The notes: generated by a model from the letters alone, not told the origin. Shown: positions 8,724-23,449, counted from the stretch's first letter. The stretch is 64,000 nt of DNA from Tyto alba (GCF_018691265.1 NW_024881330.1:18930886-18994885); one strand, 5' to 3'. Made by a program: numbers and translations.

Positions 8724-11700
8724 AATGTCCATTACCTTTACTCAGCTAGAAAAAAAGAGACATTTCATTTCTGGAAAAGGTAAGTTTGTAAAGTGCATTA
8801 ATATGCAAGAAATGTTTAGAGAACCTGCAAACTTGCAAACTACTATCTAAATTTTCAATGAAGCTATAGTTTGGTATTAACATAATAAGTTGAATTAGTA
8901 AAGTGACAAGGGGATCTGTATATTCATTTGCGTTGTATTAGTTATCAGAATTAAAAGTATTTTACTTGTAATATAAGGGATTAGAGGACAAAAATTTAAC
9001 ATTTAAGATGTTATCTTGTTTGCCCACATCACATTCATGAACAAATTTTTAAGGCAAACACCTTCATCTCCAAAAATCATCCACCAGCAGTTTGGTGTAA
9101 TAAAAAACAGATCACTTTAAATTTTTGCTGATGACAGCACAAGAATCAGGAAAGGAACATAGCTGGTTTACTTCACCATGCCAAGAATCATTGCTCAGCA
9201 ACATCACTTCCATTGATTTCTGACAAGATCAGAAGAGCTTAAACAAGTATTAAAATACTAGTACAGACTACAACATTGCTGTTAATAGTAGCAGTCACCT
9301 TGCCCAAATGAAAAGAATTCTGAATGTGAGCCAATTTACATAGATATGTTTAAATATGTATATATTAGCTGGAACAGAGACCTGGGACTTCTCCATGTAT
9401 CAAGTCTCATTCATTTTAGTAATGTGGCATTAGTATACTGCCAACATTCACAAGAGAACTGTCGCAGATGGTGTGTTTAAATTATAACTGGCAAATTCTG
9501 TTGTTTCACCTGAGGTGCATTGAAGTGGCACAATACTTTATGGGAAAGCTGAAAATGTTATTCTAGATTAGGGTAAGGAAGATTGGATTAACTCCTCAAA
9601 TGTAATAGTCTATTTTTTAGCCCACCGAGGACTTCACTATGAAGTACTGTGTTCAACATCTTCACTAGTTGTATTTTGTATAACAGTGCAAAGAGTACAA
9701 AATAGTGTCAACTCATACCTTTCCACATTCCAGTATTTTCTGGGTATGTTTACCAAAGATATGGAGCTGAACCTTGAAAATCATTCAAAAAAAGGTCTCG
9801 CTGATGTTAATGTGCATACGTTCATGAGGTCAAGATACTCAGTGTGATATATGTTCCCTAAATTAAAATACTGCAGAAACATAAATTAGAATAATGGTAC
9901 GAATATGCAATTTAGAGAGAAGTACTCATTTGTCACACTTTAACATGTCTTGAAAAGTTATTTCATCTGGGAAAATTGAGGGGGAGAAAGTCTATCATGT
10001 ACTTTCTGAAGAAATATGAGTGCTTTTTGTATTTTAAGTTGAAAGAAAACAAATTCAGATTTCTATCACTAATGTGAAGTTATGGCTCAGGGAAGTTGCA
10101 AGTAGATGAATTTAAAATTGTGGTTTTATTTCACAAGGCGGAAAACTAGTTGTATAGTTACAGAATAGATTTCTGTAAGTTATTCATCTAATAGATTTCC
10201 ATTAGCAAGGGACTACACATGAGAAGTTAGTTCATTCACAGCCTCTGAAATCTTGAATTTTTTTTCTTTTTTTCAAAACTGCCACTAAACACTATCAGCT
10301 GATGTAGTGATGATGTAGATAGGCCTCTGTCATAGTCTGAAACTAGGCAGTGGAAGAATAATGCACTTTCAAACACAGTTTCAGGCTTATTTAAATCAAT
10401 GATAAGATAATAAAGCTTTCATCTCCTAACATCAATTCTCTTACCACAAATATGATAAAATATTACTGATGTATGACAGTAAATGAGAGTCTAGCTTTAG
10501 AGTTATAGACACTGGTCAGGTATAAGCTTGGGCAGGTATAGAGTTTCACTGCACAATAGTAACATAGAGAGCAGATAAACCACTATTTCTAGTAATGTAA
10601 AAAATTCCTGAAGTAGAAAGTTATTATAATTATTATTGTGGAAGAATTGGACAAACGCAACAAGGAGTGTTGCAGCATTTAAATATGTCAGAATATTTTA
10701 AAATTAAGAAGCCACAGATGCAATTCTCTTTTCTTTGCACTCTCCCTAATCAAATCAGTTGCACTGATTACTCTTTCTGCTGTTGCCCTCTATTGCTATC
10801 CACTCTGCTGCCTGCTCCAATCCTGCCAGGATTGAGACTCAAAGGTACAGCTGCTCAGACATGAGCTACACCTGTCTGACCCATGTTCTATTCCCTCCCA
10901 CGCATCCGGCAGGTACCACACTCACTCATGACTGCCCATGGAGAAGCTGAACCTGACCCTGGAGGCATTGTGCTCACTTGACTATCAGAGCAATGTGATA
11001 GCTTGGTGGCATGGCTCTCAGCAGCTGCTGACAAAACCAGCTGTGGCACCCAGATTCCCAGTTCCAAATATATTAACCACAATTCTGCTCAGTAACTTAC
11101 TTATATATTGTATCACATGTTGCCTATTCTCTTTTATCATGAATCCTACAGTCAATTTTATTTGCTTATCCATACACTAAACATGCATTCATATTCTTAC
11201 CATTAGCAACATCACATTTTGAAGTGATTTCATACATCTTTAGAAGTCCTATGTTTTCATTTCTCCATTTAAAAACTTTTTCATGTAACACTACAAGTAT
11301 TTTCTACAGTCTGCTTCTGACTCAGTCACCTACACAACTTCCATATTAATTCAGTTGCACAGGTACAATAATTTGAGATAAATTCTTTCAGGCTGGCATA
11401 GCATTTCTTTAGCTTAGAGAATAAATTTTAATTTGCCTTTCAAAAGACATCTTTTAGAGTTCTTTTCCTCCTTAAATAAATAAATAGTGCAGCGCTTCTA
11501 CTAAAAGCAGACATACTAAATATGGGATCATATGTATTGAATAGCTAGCTACAAATGTAAGGATACCATTTTTCATGGTTATTAAAACTGTTTGAATTGT
11601 TTTCATTATGTTTCCATACAGGAGAGAAAATATGACATTGGTTTTTTAATTCTGAATTCTTGAACGTATTGAGGGTTTAGAGATGTTCTGGGTCTCCTTA

Positions 11701-14700
11701 AAGACCTGTGAATCTTTGCTAAGTATTGGTTTCACCCTTTTGTGCGACATGATATGTTTACTTCTTCCAGTGCATTTTTCCCTTCCTGATATCAAGACCA
11801 TCTCTGTGACTGTGCTGCTATCATTGTCAGGTGACTCTCAATCTATACCCGATTTTATTCAAAGAGGAGCTGAGAACCTCAAAATCTTTCTAATGCCAAA
11901 AGGAACACCATTCTCTTCAGGGAGGTCATATTTAAATGTATAAATGCAGTTTAAATATCTGAATTTTAAGCACATAGGAGAGAAATGTTTTGTATAACTC
12001 TGCATTAAATCTCTTTTCTGATAAAAAAAAAAAAATTTACCCAAATAACTTTTTTTTTTTTTTTTTTTTCTGTAGCCATAAATATACAAAATGTTTTGGT
12101 TTTTTTCTTTCATAAAGCAAAGATAAAGACTGTCTGAGCTGTTTCCTAAAAAAAAATGGTGGACTGTAGTTTCACCAACTGTTTATTCTCTTTTAAAACC
12201 CTACCAAAGTTTTAGGTTCATATGTAGTTCAAGCAAACACCAGAGGAGTGGAATACATGAACTATCAATTTTTTGTCTATATTCAGTTAAAAATGTCTTA
12301 AATAGTCTAGCCATAAGAAATATTTTGTGTTGTAAAACAGTATGCTTCAAGGTAAATCTTGAATTTATTAAGAATGTAATCAAGTTTTATACCTTTTTCA
12401 CTATTCAGTCTGTAATCAACAACTCTCAGGCTTTCAGAACAATTCATTATAATTCAACAATACGATAAAAAGGTCTTCAAGGTTATTGGATTTTTTTAGT
12501 CAGCTTGTCTATCTTTTAAAATAAATTAATGTTCTTAAGACCTAATATGTTTGTTGCAGTCTAGAATAAAATACTTCTGACAGTTATATTAAGAAGAACT
12601 AAATTCAAAGATGTAAATCTTATGTCTATAAATTAAGTTATAATTTAAAAATGCACAAATCAAAGAATTAATACATTTTTGACAAATTAAGGTTAACAGC
12701 CTTAATTGTGTATTGTGAAATAACAATTATGCAGGGTTTCCTTTTCCTTAGGTTGACATGAGTTAGATCTAATTTACTAATTATGCATGATACCAGGGTA
12801 TATTGACTTTTGTCCAATAACTCTGTCTTTAGATTAAGCCAATACTTCAAACATTTCCCTTTCAAAAATTACTTGGCTCGTTGAATTTGTATTTAATAGA
12901 AAGCAAAATAGGAAAATTAATACTTACCCTTCCATTTAACCTTTTTGGGTATTTAAATACCTGACAAAACTACATATGGACAGGATATGTTATAGAAAAG
13001 AGTTATAATGAACAATGATAATATTTCCCCCAAATGGCTTTTTGCTTGGATATTCCACATGATAGAGACCACTGGCAAAAAAATATCGATGATTCTAAGA
13101 GACATGTTCTCTCTGTCTTCTGTGGTACTTTGAAAAACCCATATATCTTTGGCTAAAAAGACAAATCTAGCCCTGGAATCTGACAACTGAAGGTCTGATC
13201 AGGGCCTTCAAACACAAAAAGGACAAATTTTATCTTATATCAGCTATTCATGCTAGGACAGTAATACAAAATATAGAAATAACTGCCTGGTAAATCCTCA
13301 GGTAAGAGAAACTGCAAATCAGTAGTGATCCACTTTGTCCTTTTTGCAACCAGAAGCCTCATATCTAAGAAAACCCTACAGCCAAACTAAATCTTCTTGG
13401 CTAATTGAGCAAATTTCTTATTTTTTCCACATCCTCATAGACTATTTTCTGGGAATTGTTGGAAAATATTTCAGTAGGAGCAAGGGAACCCTGACAATAT
13501 AATTTACTAGGATTGTGAGCAATGCTGCGAACTTAAAGTTACTTTTAGGCACTCTGAAGACTTACATTTGTGTAGATGCACTGGTTATATTTGACACATA
13601 CTTGCAAGCTAAATTTCCTTTGAAATATGGGGAGGTTATACAGCAGTTCTAGGATTTGAAGATCTTGTGTGCTAAACTAAATCTGTAATTTTTCATCTTA
13701 CATTTGATATGAATATGAATCATTGCTTTTCCTCTCTTTCCAATTTTATAAATTGTTATAATTTAATAAAATACTGAATATACATTTATTAAATATATAA
13801 ATGAACAAAAATTCATGCTTGCATCATCTCATGTATTCTATTTCAGGGAATCTTCATTTCCGTTAAGAATAGAAGACATTTTTAGGTCAAAATGATTAAT
13901 AGTCTTAAAGTATCAGTACCAAAATAATGAACATTGGAATGCTTGATATCTACATCTGGCCTCCTCTGGCCTCCTTTAGGCAAAAAAAAAAAAAAAGATC
14001 TCTATAGAAAAAAATGTCATCATCCTTTCTCTCTCCAAGCACAGACTTTGATGTGTACTGCCAGGACACATCTGCCTCTGGGTTGGAATTCCCAGCCTCA
14101 AACTTCCTCCTGAAGGTCATGATTTTATCCTTTCTTTAAATAATAAATGTTGTAATGCTTTCCAGACTTCAGTGGAATAGGTTTCCACTACACCACCATC
14201 ATCCATCTGCAGGTCAGCTCAAAAGTAAAAGTATTTACCCATTATGTGGGAGACCTGCAGAGATGCAAGATCATATCTTCTATATAACAGCCTGTGTATA
14301 CAGATTCACTCCAACTGGACCATGGGCCATTTAGCTTTTCCATATAAAACATTGATAGAAAGAACAATATGTGACCAGGGACAGAGGGTTGTTAGTTTGT
14401 ATGGGAACACTTCAGAATAGGTTACTGGAACAGTTTTGTTGGATTTTCTTAAATACTTTCAGGCAAAAATATAGCTGAAAACTATGTCTCTGTGTAAGTG
14501 CACTAATACCTTTACAAGCCCCATTTCGATAGAGTTAATAGAAACTTCATTTTCTGTTCATTGATCTGTTGACTGTATTTGTGATAGTTTTACAAGCAGA
14601 AGCAGTCTAAGCTATATAAGATTAGGTACTGGTTCAGCAATTACTTTAGGAATCATTATTCTCAAATTTGAAAGAGTTTAAAGTGTTAAGCAACAGAATG

Positions 14701-15410
14701 TAATTGAAGTTCTTGGTAACATGCCATCAACACTCCTTTTGTGTATGCATTTAAAAATGTTTATGTAAACTACATGTATATTTTTTGTATACCTTTTGGA
14801 TACTTTTGTATAATTTGCTTAGCACTAAGATGTTCTATTATGATTATTATTATCATAATGTACACAAATATGAAACAATTAAGCATTTTTACAAAATTAA
14901 TAAATTTTAATAATATTTTATCTAAACACTTTCAGAGATTTACAGAAATTCTAATCTCTCGGGGAATATCACCCCAAAAGAGGAAGCTTAACAAATAAAA
15001 TAGAGGAAGAAAAAAGCAGAAAGAAGAAAGTTGTAATAAAAAGTCAAGAAATGTCTGTATCAAAACTCAAACAATAGTAAGCATAACTTCTATTCACAAT
15101 TAAGTTTGTAAGTTAAAATGGATGCTGTGGTTAGTGTCAAGACATGTTTAACAGAATATCTACTTTGATTATTTAGAATAAATTAGATTAGGTAGTCACT
15201 TGGATGGAAAGAATATACTTATTGAAAACCTCTTTTTTTCATACCTTACCAATTTTAAAGACAACTTGAGAAGCCCATTATTTTGGTTAAAATAAATTTT
15301 TATACTCTATATTAATTAATATAAATGGACCTGTTGTTCATACTTTCAAAGGCTATTTTACAACAAAACTAAATTTGATTGACATTGTATAGATAATTTC
15401 TCTAACTGAT
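8724..15410. other. Long AT-rich stretch without a recognised gene
   Basis: Nothing with coding character was found. Open frames are under 90 codons and lack domain motifs. A somewhat GC-richer block lies near 10790-11070; no family could be assigned. Short A/T homopolymers lie near 12020-12070 and 13981-13996. The stretch could be intergenic or intronic. Confidence 0.6.
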
Positions 15411-15898
15411 TGTCCTAGTTGGGGCTGGACTAGAGTTCCTGTTGGTTTGGCAGCAGGAGGAGTGCTGCAGCACACTGAGACCCCAGGGGCTCCCCAGGTC
15501 CCAGTGCCCTCACCTGTGCGCGGGGGCGGGGGGAGCACAGCTGGAGGGCTGGGCCCGGATTGGCCAATAGTCCATGTCATGTGACATTGTGCTCACTATA
15601 TAAAGGCAGGAGTGGGCTGGGAGGGGCTGCCACTTTTTGGAGTGTTGCTGTTGTGCCTTTGTGTTTGGGATTGCTGGCTGGGAGCAGGTGGGTATTGGTC
15701 AGTGGGTGGTAAGCAGCTGTATTGTACTTTACCCATTTATACCGTCATCGTATTATTCTGTTACTGTTGTTAAACTGTTTTTATCTCAACCTACGAGTCT
15801 CCCTTTGCCCCTCAGATATCCTCCCCATTCCCAAATAGGGGGAGGGTGGGTGAGCAACTGTGGGGCATTTAGCTGCTGAGTAGGCTCAAACGATGACA
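15411..15898 (+). mobile_element. ERVL-type solo LTR, plus strand
   Basis: Begins TGTCCTAGTTGGGGCTGG, ends GATGACA, and has a TATATAAAG box near 15597. It is clearly homologous over its full length to the LTR at 34065-34556, which has a perfect 5-bp target duplication. Here the flanks (CTGAT and ATTAT) do not match, so one flank has changed or the copy arose by recombination. No internal region is attached. Confidence 0.85.
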
Positions 15899-18358
15899 AT
15901 TATGTCAATCTGGATATTTCTCATTAAAGACACCCTTGTTCAATAAATGATCTAGTCTGTGAATTGAAGCTTCTAGTTTAATTTTACATTCAATCTTTGA
16001 AATCAGTGAGGGTCTCCTAATATCCTTCAGTGTGGTCAGAAACCTCCTTCACATCCTTTGTGGTGCTTTCACAGGTTTTGTAGAAAAAGATATTTTGTAA
16101 TTTCCACTGTATATTTATATATATATATATATATATCAATTTATGTATATGTAAAATACACAAGCTAAATGTTCTACTTCTAAATTTTTTCATAAGTCTT
16201 ACCAAAGAAAATGCACAAGTATTATATAATGATTCACATTTTTTTACTCAAATAGAGTATAGGAATAAAAGATTCAACATAATCCTTAACTGTTACTATT
16301 TAATTTAATTCTTTATGTTAAAATAAATTAGCTCTGTTCCCGGTCCATGTTCTCAGAGAGGCTAATTTTAACTCTTCTTCATAAACAAAAGTGGTAATAA
16401 CAATTTGTCTTCAAAGCAATTCCCAGTGCTCATAGTTAACTTAGATTTGAACATGGGGTTATTTTTGTGTGTGAAAATTTTCCAAAAATATTCTGTGAAA
16501 TACTTTAATCGATATAAATATAATGATTTAAGATTATCTTCTCTATCACATTATTTCAAAAGGTCACTTGTTTATGACTGTGTATATACAAGGCTCTATT
16601 AATGTTACTGCTATTATTAATACTACTATTTCATCCAATTCAATATTATGAGTAGAATAATTATACTTGCTTTGACTAAAATGTAGGTCTGATCAGCAAT
16701 TTCCAGAGTCATCCTCCCATCTTTGTATTTATTTTTGTGTTATTCTCCTGTGCTTAGATTATTTTTTTCCCTCTTCTTCACTTTATTTGTTTACCTTAGA
16801 GACTATTTTTACTGAATAAATCAATAACGCCACATTCTTCATTGATCTCATTTATTAATGGGCCTATGTTCTCATTTTATTCCCATCCATCTTTTTTTTA
16901 GCTTCTTTTGTAGCTTTTATAACCTTTTATGCAGACTGATATCTGCAAACCTGTGCAAAATTAGAAGACTTTGTTGAATCATTAAAACATTGTTCTAGAG
17001 GACTACACATAAGTGTAAGATCCTATCAGTAGTTTTTGGAACTCTGTAAGTATTGGTGTGGAAACCATGATGAAAACTCACATATAAAGCTTATGCAGTG
17101 CATTTATAGACCCAGGCACTACATTTATCAGAATTTTCTTTCAGAGGCAACCAGTAATACCACAAAGCATAACAGCTCTAAGGGCAGACACTCCATGGCT
17201 GAATACATATTGAATGATGTGTCTGCTCCTACCCTGTATTCTCCTGACAACCTACTAGGAATTTGATGCACTGCCTGAAAATGCTCCAGGAAATCTGAGA
17301 GAGTGTGAATTCTTAAATCACAAATTTGACATCTGCAGGAGTGCTGTTCATCCTTCTGGTGAACCTTACTTGACTTTCTTGCTTGGATGAGCTCAACATC
17401 TCTGTGTTCAGCAAATCATTTTCTTCTAAGATTGAAAGATGATGTATGTGTTCCAAACATTTTATTTAAGCAATAGTTCAATAAACATCACCAGTTTTTT
17501 GAGAAGTTGAATTTATCTGAATTAAAGGCAATTTTAGACACCAAGAAGGTCAAGCAATGGGATTAACACAGCTAGTCTTTCAAGGGAAATGTGTCTTTAA
17601 CTTCTACTCTGTTCTGTGCTCTGGGTAAATTTTAAAATAGCCACTACTGTAGCTAAGCTAAATAAGCCTAAACAAATAATCACATGCAGTATCTGCATGA
17701 AAATTACAACTGACTACATTATGTAACCCCTGAAATGGTTTTGCTCTTTAAAGATGATTTTCATGGGCTTTTTGAACACTAGGCAAGGCTGGTAAGTCAT
17801 GTAGCTCTGGGAGAGCAGAAGAAGACCCTGTTACCAATGTAAGAAAAGATAACCATCCATGTTGTTTACATTTTCTTTATCTTACACCTACCAGAGCGGC
17901 ATGATCCCCAAGTTCACCTCTCTATCATGGTGAGTTTCATAGACAATGTAAATAGCCTCTGTACAGCTAAAACTAGAGGAACATATGTGTGGAGGTTTTT
18001 AGTTTGTTCGTTTGTTTTTAATTTGTATATGCTAAAGATACTAACTAAATGTGATATACACATCCATATAGCTACAAATTTGAAATATTCTTTAACTGGT
18101 CATAGTTCTGCATACCACTCATTCTGGAAGATGTACCAAGTGATCAGCTGGGGGACAAGAAAAGGGCTTTTGCTTACATTCAACGTAAGTGTTAAAGAAT
18201 GTCTGCAGCCCAAGATAAGGGAAAGGAAGATAGAAATAAAATAACATTACTTACATTATATAAAATCACTATTAAAACATAAAGAAGACGTTCCATAATA
18301 GGTTCTGAATCCTCAGTTCTTTTATTCAAATAAAATTGATAACTCTAATTTTGTGCCA
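15899..18358. other. AT-rich stretch; end part shared with 39919-40053
   Basis: No gene was recognised. An (AT)n microsatellite lies at 16117-16136. The last 140 bases (about 18220-18358) resemble 39919-40053, which lies in the same position next to a related LTR. This suggests they are internal sequence of that LTR element rather than unique DNA. Confidence 0.55.
16117..16136. repeat. (AT)n microsatellite
   Basis: Ten perfect AT repeats inside a longer A/T-only tract. Confidence 0.9.
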
Positions 18359-18978
18359 TGGTTTAATTCCAGCCAGCAGTTAAGCATCACACAGCTGCTC
18401 AGCTGCTCACTCACTCCCTTCTAGTGGTTCAGGAGAGAGAATCTGAAGCATAAAAATGAGAAAAATCACGGCTGAGATAAAGACAATGTAATAGGTAAAG
18501 GAAAAGCCATGCATGCAAGCAAAACAAGGCATTCATTCACCACTTCCCATCAGCAGGCAGCTGCTCAATCATCTCCAGGAAAGCAGGGCTCCATGATGCG
18601 TAATGGTGACTTGGGAAGACTAAGATCCATAAATCCAAATGTCCCCTGCTTCCTTCTTCTCCCCCCAGATTTATATGCTCAGCTGACCACATATAGTATG
18701 GAATATCCCTTTGGTCAGCTGACCACATATAGTATGGAATATCCCTTTGGTCAGTTGGGGTCAGCTGTCCCAGCTGTGTCCTCTCCCAACTTCTCATGCA
18801 CTTCCATCCAGCCTTCTCACTGGTAGGGTGGGGTAAGAGGCAGAAAAGGCCTTGACTCTGTGTAAGCACTGCTCAGCATTAAATAAAATATCTCTGTGTT
18901 ATCAAAACTCTTTTCAGCACAAGCCCTATACTAGCTACGGTGAAAAAACCTAACTGCATCCTAGCCAAAACCAGCACA
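18359..18978 (-). mobile_element. ERVL-type LTR, minus strand
   Basis: On the minus strand it starts TGTGCTGGTTTTGGCTAGG, has an ATATAAA box at 18670-18676, and ends with TTAAACCA. It is homologous to 40054-40638. No target duplication is visible (TGCCA left, TTTAT right). Homology with the second copy continues for about 140 bp beyond the LTR end, so this is probably the 5' LTR of a truncated minus-strand element, not a solo LTR. Confidence 0.8.
18680..18751 (-). repeat. 36-bp tandem duplication in the LTR promoter region
   Basis: Two identical 36-bp units (18680-18715 and 18716-18751) beginning CAGCTGACCACATATAGTAT lie just upstream of the TATA box in LTR orientation. The copy at 40054-40638 has a single unit. 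Perfect identity implies a recent or homogenised duplication. Confidence 0.95.
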
Positions 18979-21900
18979 TTTATTAATGTTCTGAAAAATA
19001 AACACAAACAACATAGGGACCTTAGGTTTAGGCAAAGGCAAATTCTGCTAGTCTTAAGTAATTACTGATACTGACTCCAGAGGATAACAGTGATTTCACT
19101 GAAACACAGTGAACAGAAATATCTGCTTTCCAAAAAAAGGTAAGCTATACTAAAATGAAATCTTCATTAGATCTGGCCTTCAAATATAAAATCACTTACA
19201 CTTTAAAACTGCTGTCAGCAATCCTGAAATGTTTTCTGAATTTCTTAGTTTCTCTATTTTCTTCAATCTCAAAGCAACAGAAGAATGAAAGAAGCCATCT
19301 TAATAGAAAATCAGTACTTAAAGTGCAGAATAATAAATTGAAATATTGACAAAAACTGTTAGCAGCAAAGCCATGCTAATTGGGTTAATATTGCCTATAG
19401 ACAGAAAAGGTGACTATAGAGTAATACAATGCATGAAAACCACTTACTAGAATCATTTGGATAACTTCATTCTCTTTTCCTTACTTGTTTAGCAAAATAA
19501 AACATTAGTCAGAAAGTAAAGACTATGAAACATCAAGTATTTGTATGCATTACACACAGCCAAACTCCACTTGCTAATGAACTGATGATATTTAACCTGT
19601 TATTTTAGTTACCATGCCTTTAGCAAGGTATCTAGCTTTTCCAGTGATTTATCTTCTTGGCTCTATGCTTTGTCCTGCTGTTACAATGTTGTCTCCTGCT
19701 AGCAAATGTGTGGAAGCTCTTTCACCTCTGTGAAGATAATTACAGGATTTCAGTCTCCAGAGCAACTAATCAATGTTTTACCAGTTTTCTGGAGTGCTCA
19801 ATTATCCTTCTAAAAAAAATGGAAAAATAATTGAAAAAAGATAAAAAGAAAAACCTCATTACATGAAACCATTTCAGAACTTTTATACATTAAGAGCAAC
19901 TTTTATACATTAATAATTCTGAGAGAGCTAATACTGAACGTATTGGAATTTTATGGAAAATACTGTGGTTTCCATAATTGTTTATCACTACACTGCACAT
20001 ACATACATTGATGTAAAATCCCAAACCAACAATATATCTTGATCATTACCACTGTATTTCTCTTATTCCGAAAAAAAATTCCTATTTTTACTCAATCTTT
20101 AATACTAAAATATAACTCTAAGTTGTAGTGTTATATCCTCTGATACGAAAGCAGTTCACATTTTTCCTAGAAATAATATGAAATTGATTTATACATTTCA
20201 GTATAATCACAAGTTTAGGATCTTGAACTATGCTTATTTATATGAGTAGTACTGTATGTACTTCAGTTCCTTGATAAATACAAGCTAGCACTCAATGCCT
20301 GGTCACCAAATACTAGTAGCATCTGAAGAAAACCCATGATCTGACCTTGCTAAAATAGGGACACCCTCTTTCCAGACCACAATTCTGAATGGGCCAGAAA
20401 AGCACGAATCAAATGAATGGAGAAGAATGAATTATATTAGATAGGGAAAGGTAAAACCTCCCTTTCTTTCTACTTGCCTTTCCCATGGATTATGGAAGTG
20501 GAAATAGGGATGCGCTCTCTTCCCTTTTTCCTTCTCTATTTTTGTGCTACCTCTTTGTTAGATCACATCCATCCCATTCATGTCACCAATGAATATGGGA
20601 AATAAGGTGGGTAGGTTTAGGGACAGACATTTTTAGTTATAGGGAGTGGAGCCGTAATGAGGGTACTATGCTTCACTGCTTCAGCTAAACAAAACCTCTG
20701 GCTCTCAGATGATGCTGGAAGCCAGCAGATCTCCACTTCTGTTGGAGAGGGACTAAATCACAAAGGTGAAATGGTCAAACTGCTACAAAGTGTGTCATGT
20801 CCTGTCCAGCTTCCTGGACTCAAATAGGAAGAAGAAATTCTAAAACTGAAACAGATCCAACTTCAGCAAGATCTGTCACAGTTGATGATTCAGTGAGGGA
20901 TCAGTTCAGTTGCCTAAAGGTAGACTTCTATTCTCTCTGAATTGCCCTAAGTGTTAGAGACATTTGCATGGGGCTGACAAATATGGGAAACTCATGTCAT
21001 TTCAGAGTTTAGACAGGATACCTAGGACATCTCCAGGAACAATAAATGCTTCCAATTAGGCAAATGGATCAAGCCTACAGTGTTTAATTGCATGTTTTGT
21101 AAACCAGTAAGTTGAAAGTTTTTTTATATGCACACACTCCACCAGGTTGTTACGATTCTCCAAATTAACATATAAACACTACTCCTTTGTTCTGACATTT
21201 ATTATATCCTTATATCAAAAACCTCATCAGATCTGTGATGGAAACATATTCTTTTCTGCCTTACATTTTATAAGCACTAGTCCCAGCAATTTATGTACAT
21301 GTTACTGAACCTCTGAAAAACAAATATTTTTTTTGCTTAGAGGAACATACATGATTTAAAAAATCTAACTTCAAATGACTGAGGTATGATTTAAATCAAA
21401 ATCCCAAAGTAAAAATTTCTATATCCTATCCCCAAGTCACAAACCAGAAGATTTGGATAAAGAAATGTTTTGGGAAAGGTAGAAACAGGTTAGATCTCCA
21501 AAATTTTGTGAGAGGATTTGAGCTTGTTGCAAGAGGAACAGGTAGAGCTGTAGAATTGTTTGGACTGAACATTTTGTTACTCTCAAAATTGCCTTGTGAA
21601 CAAAAATGAACACAACATATACCTGTAGCTGGCAGCACCCAGATGTCTTTGACAGGAAGAGTACAAAGTTCACTGTTCCTTCTCAGACTTGGGTTTATTT
21701 CAGTACCTTATGTTAGCCTGGCTTTTTCCTTCTCACTGGCTCCCAACACTATTTCTGGTGCAACCTTCCCCAGCTCCGGGGCACATAATGGGTGACTGCC
21801 TGTCTTGTGGTGACTGCCATGTTCATCAGGCCTTGTCGATCTGCGAACACCACAGAGATTCAGCTCAGGCCAGACAATGGTCCTGTGACCACCGGTTTGC

Positions 21901-23449
21901 TGTTAGAGCAAGCTGGCACCAGCTCTGGCCCAGGCAAGCCTTGCCACAAGCTGACCACTGCCCTGGAAGACCAAGGTGATGCCTGCCACCATTTTCTAGT
22001 AGTGGCAGAATTCCATTTGCAGTCATTAAAGAAAGGAGAACAAATTACATCATTTGGTTACAGATTAGGTCTTGAATCTTCTTTGAATTCAGAGTTGTTT
22101 GGATGTAGAGTTTTATGCTGTGTCTTTCAAGATACATCAACAATAACAAACACTGATGCTGCCTACATTTATTTGCACTACTTTGACAGAAACTTCATCT
22201 TGTAGAAGGCTGGAGTGATTGCTGACCTCTTCTGTAATGCACTGCTGCCTCTCTATTCCTGTCTGCACTGAGGACTTTTTCTTCCCTAGAAAGATTATTT
22301 AAGCCTAACTTGTTATGCATTCTTTTTTTCAAACCAATGGTTTGGTAAATCATTTCATCAGCAAAACCACAACACTCCAGATTAATAAAATGCACAAAGT
22401 CTATTCCTGGCCCGTTCACACATAATATGTGAGTCAGCTTGTGGGATACATATGGCTATACATGTTGACCTTCTAGAAACAACACACAGGAATTAAGTGA
22501 CCTGAGGTACCACATTTATTATCAGAGCTCCTTCCTCTGTTAGACATTTTGAAAGCTTGTGATCATTTAGAACTTTACTGGGCAAGTGACAAGGAAGGAT
22601 GTGAAAACAGACATTACAGCAGTTTGTTTTTCCAGATGATGCAAATAAAGGCTGTGAAAAGGAATATGCATTGTTATTGGATTTTTAAAATTACACCTTT
22701 ATATATATTAATCTTTCAAAATTGAGGGAAAGAGATTAGAGGAACTAATATTTCTCAAACTAGACACCAAGCCAAGTTTAATTTTTTTAAAATAATTTGT
22801 GAATTCTGTCAATGTATATAGAGCAACAAATGAAACTGTCTTCTACTCTTGCAAATATGGGATGATGTAAAATGTTGGGAAAATAATACAGTATAGTAAT
22901 TTATACGTGGGAAAAGGGAGGCATTTTAATGATCTAAAAAACCAAACAGCTACTATATCATCCGTTGATGACCTATAAGTAATTGGTAACAGGTATTAGT
23001 ACTTTTTTAACCTCTGACATGTCCTTAGTTTATGAAAATTTCTGCCAGTCTTCTCTGTCCTCCCTTCCAATGTTATTAGAGAGAACACAACATGAATATG
23101 CACACCACATAAACATGAAGCATATTGAAGAAAATAAAAAGGACATGTAGGTAGAAATATAGCACAGGTTGATTGCAATATAAAAAGGAATTTAAACTGA
23201 GGCAAAAGGAGGATCCATTTTCCTTGCCAATTCACTACACAGTTGTTCTAACTCCTGAGGAATGTAAGGAAAGCTGTGTATACATAAATAGGCAGTAAAG
23301 AAGAAGAAGGTAGTATCTACCTTCACTATGCATGTAAGCAAAAACTCTGAAGAAAGGGAAGGATGGAAGCTCTTGACTTCTGGCACCAATAGGAAGGCTC
23401 CTGACCCACCTAATGGGTTTAAATTTCAAAATAGGTGCACTGCCCTCAA
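18979..23449. other. AT-rich stretch with one GC-richer block
   Basis: No gene was recognised. A GC-rich block at about 21720-22010 contains overlapping frames of 96 and 137 codons without a recognisable domain. It may be an unidentified old repeat. A short duplication of ACTTTTATACATTAA occurs near 19880-19912. Confidence 0.55.

Noticed and set aside
15406..15903. Target duplication for the LTR at 15411
   Set aside because: Flanks CTGAT and ATTAT agree at only three of five positions, which is not evidence.
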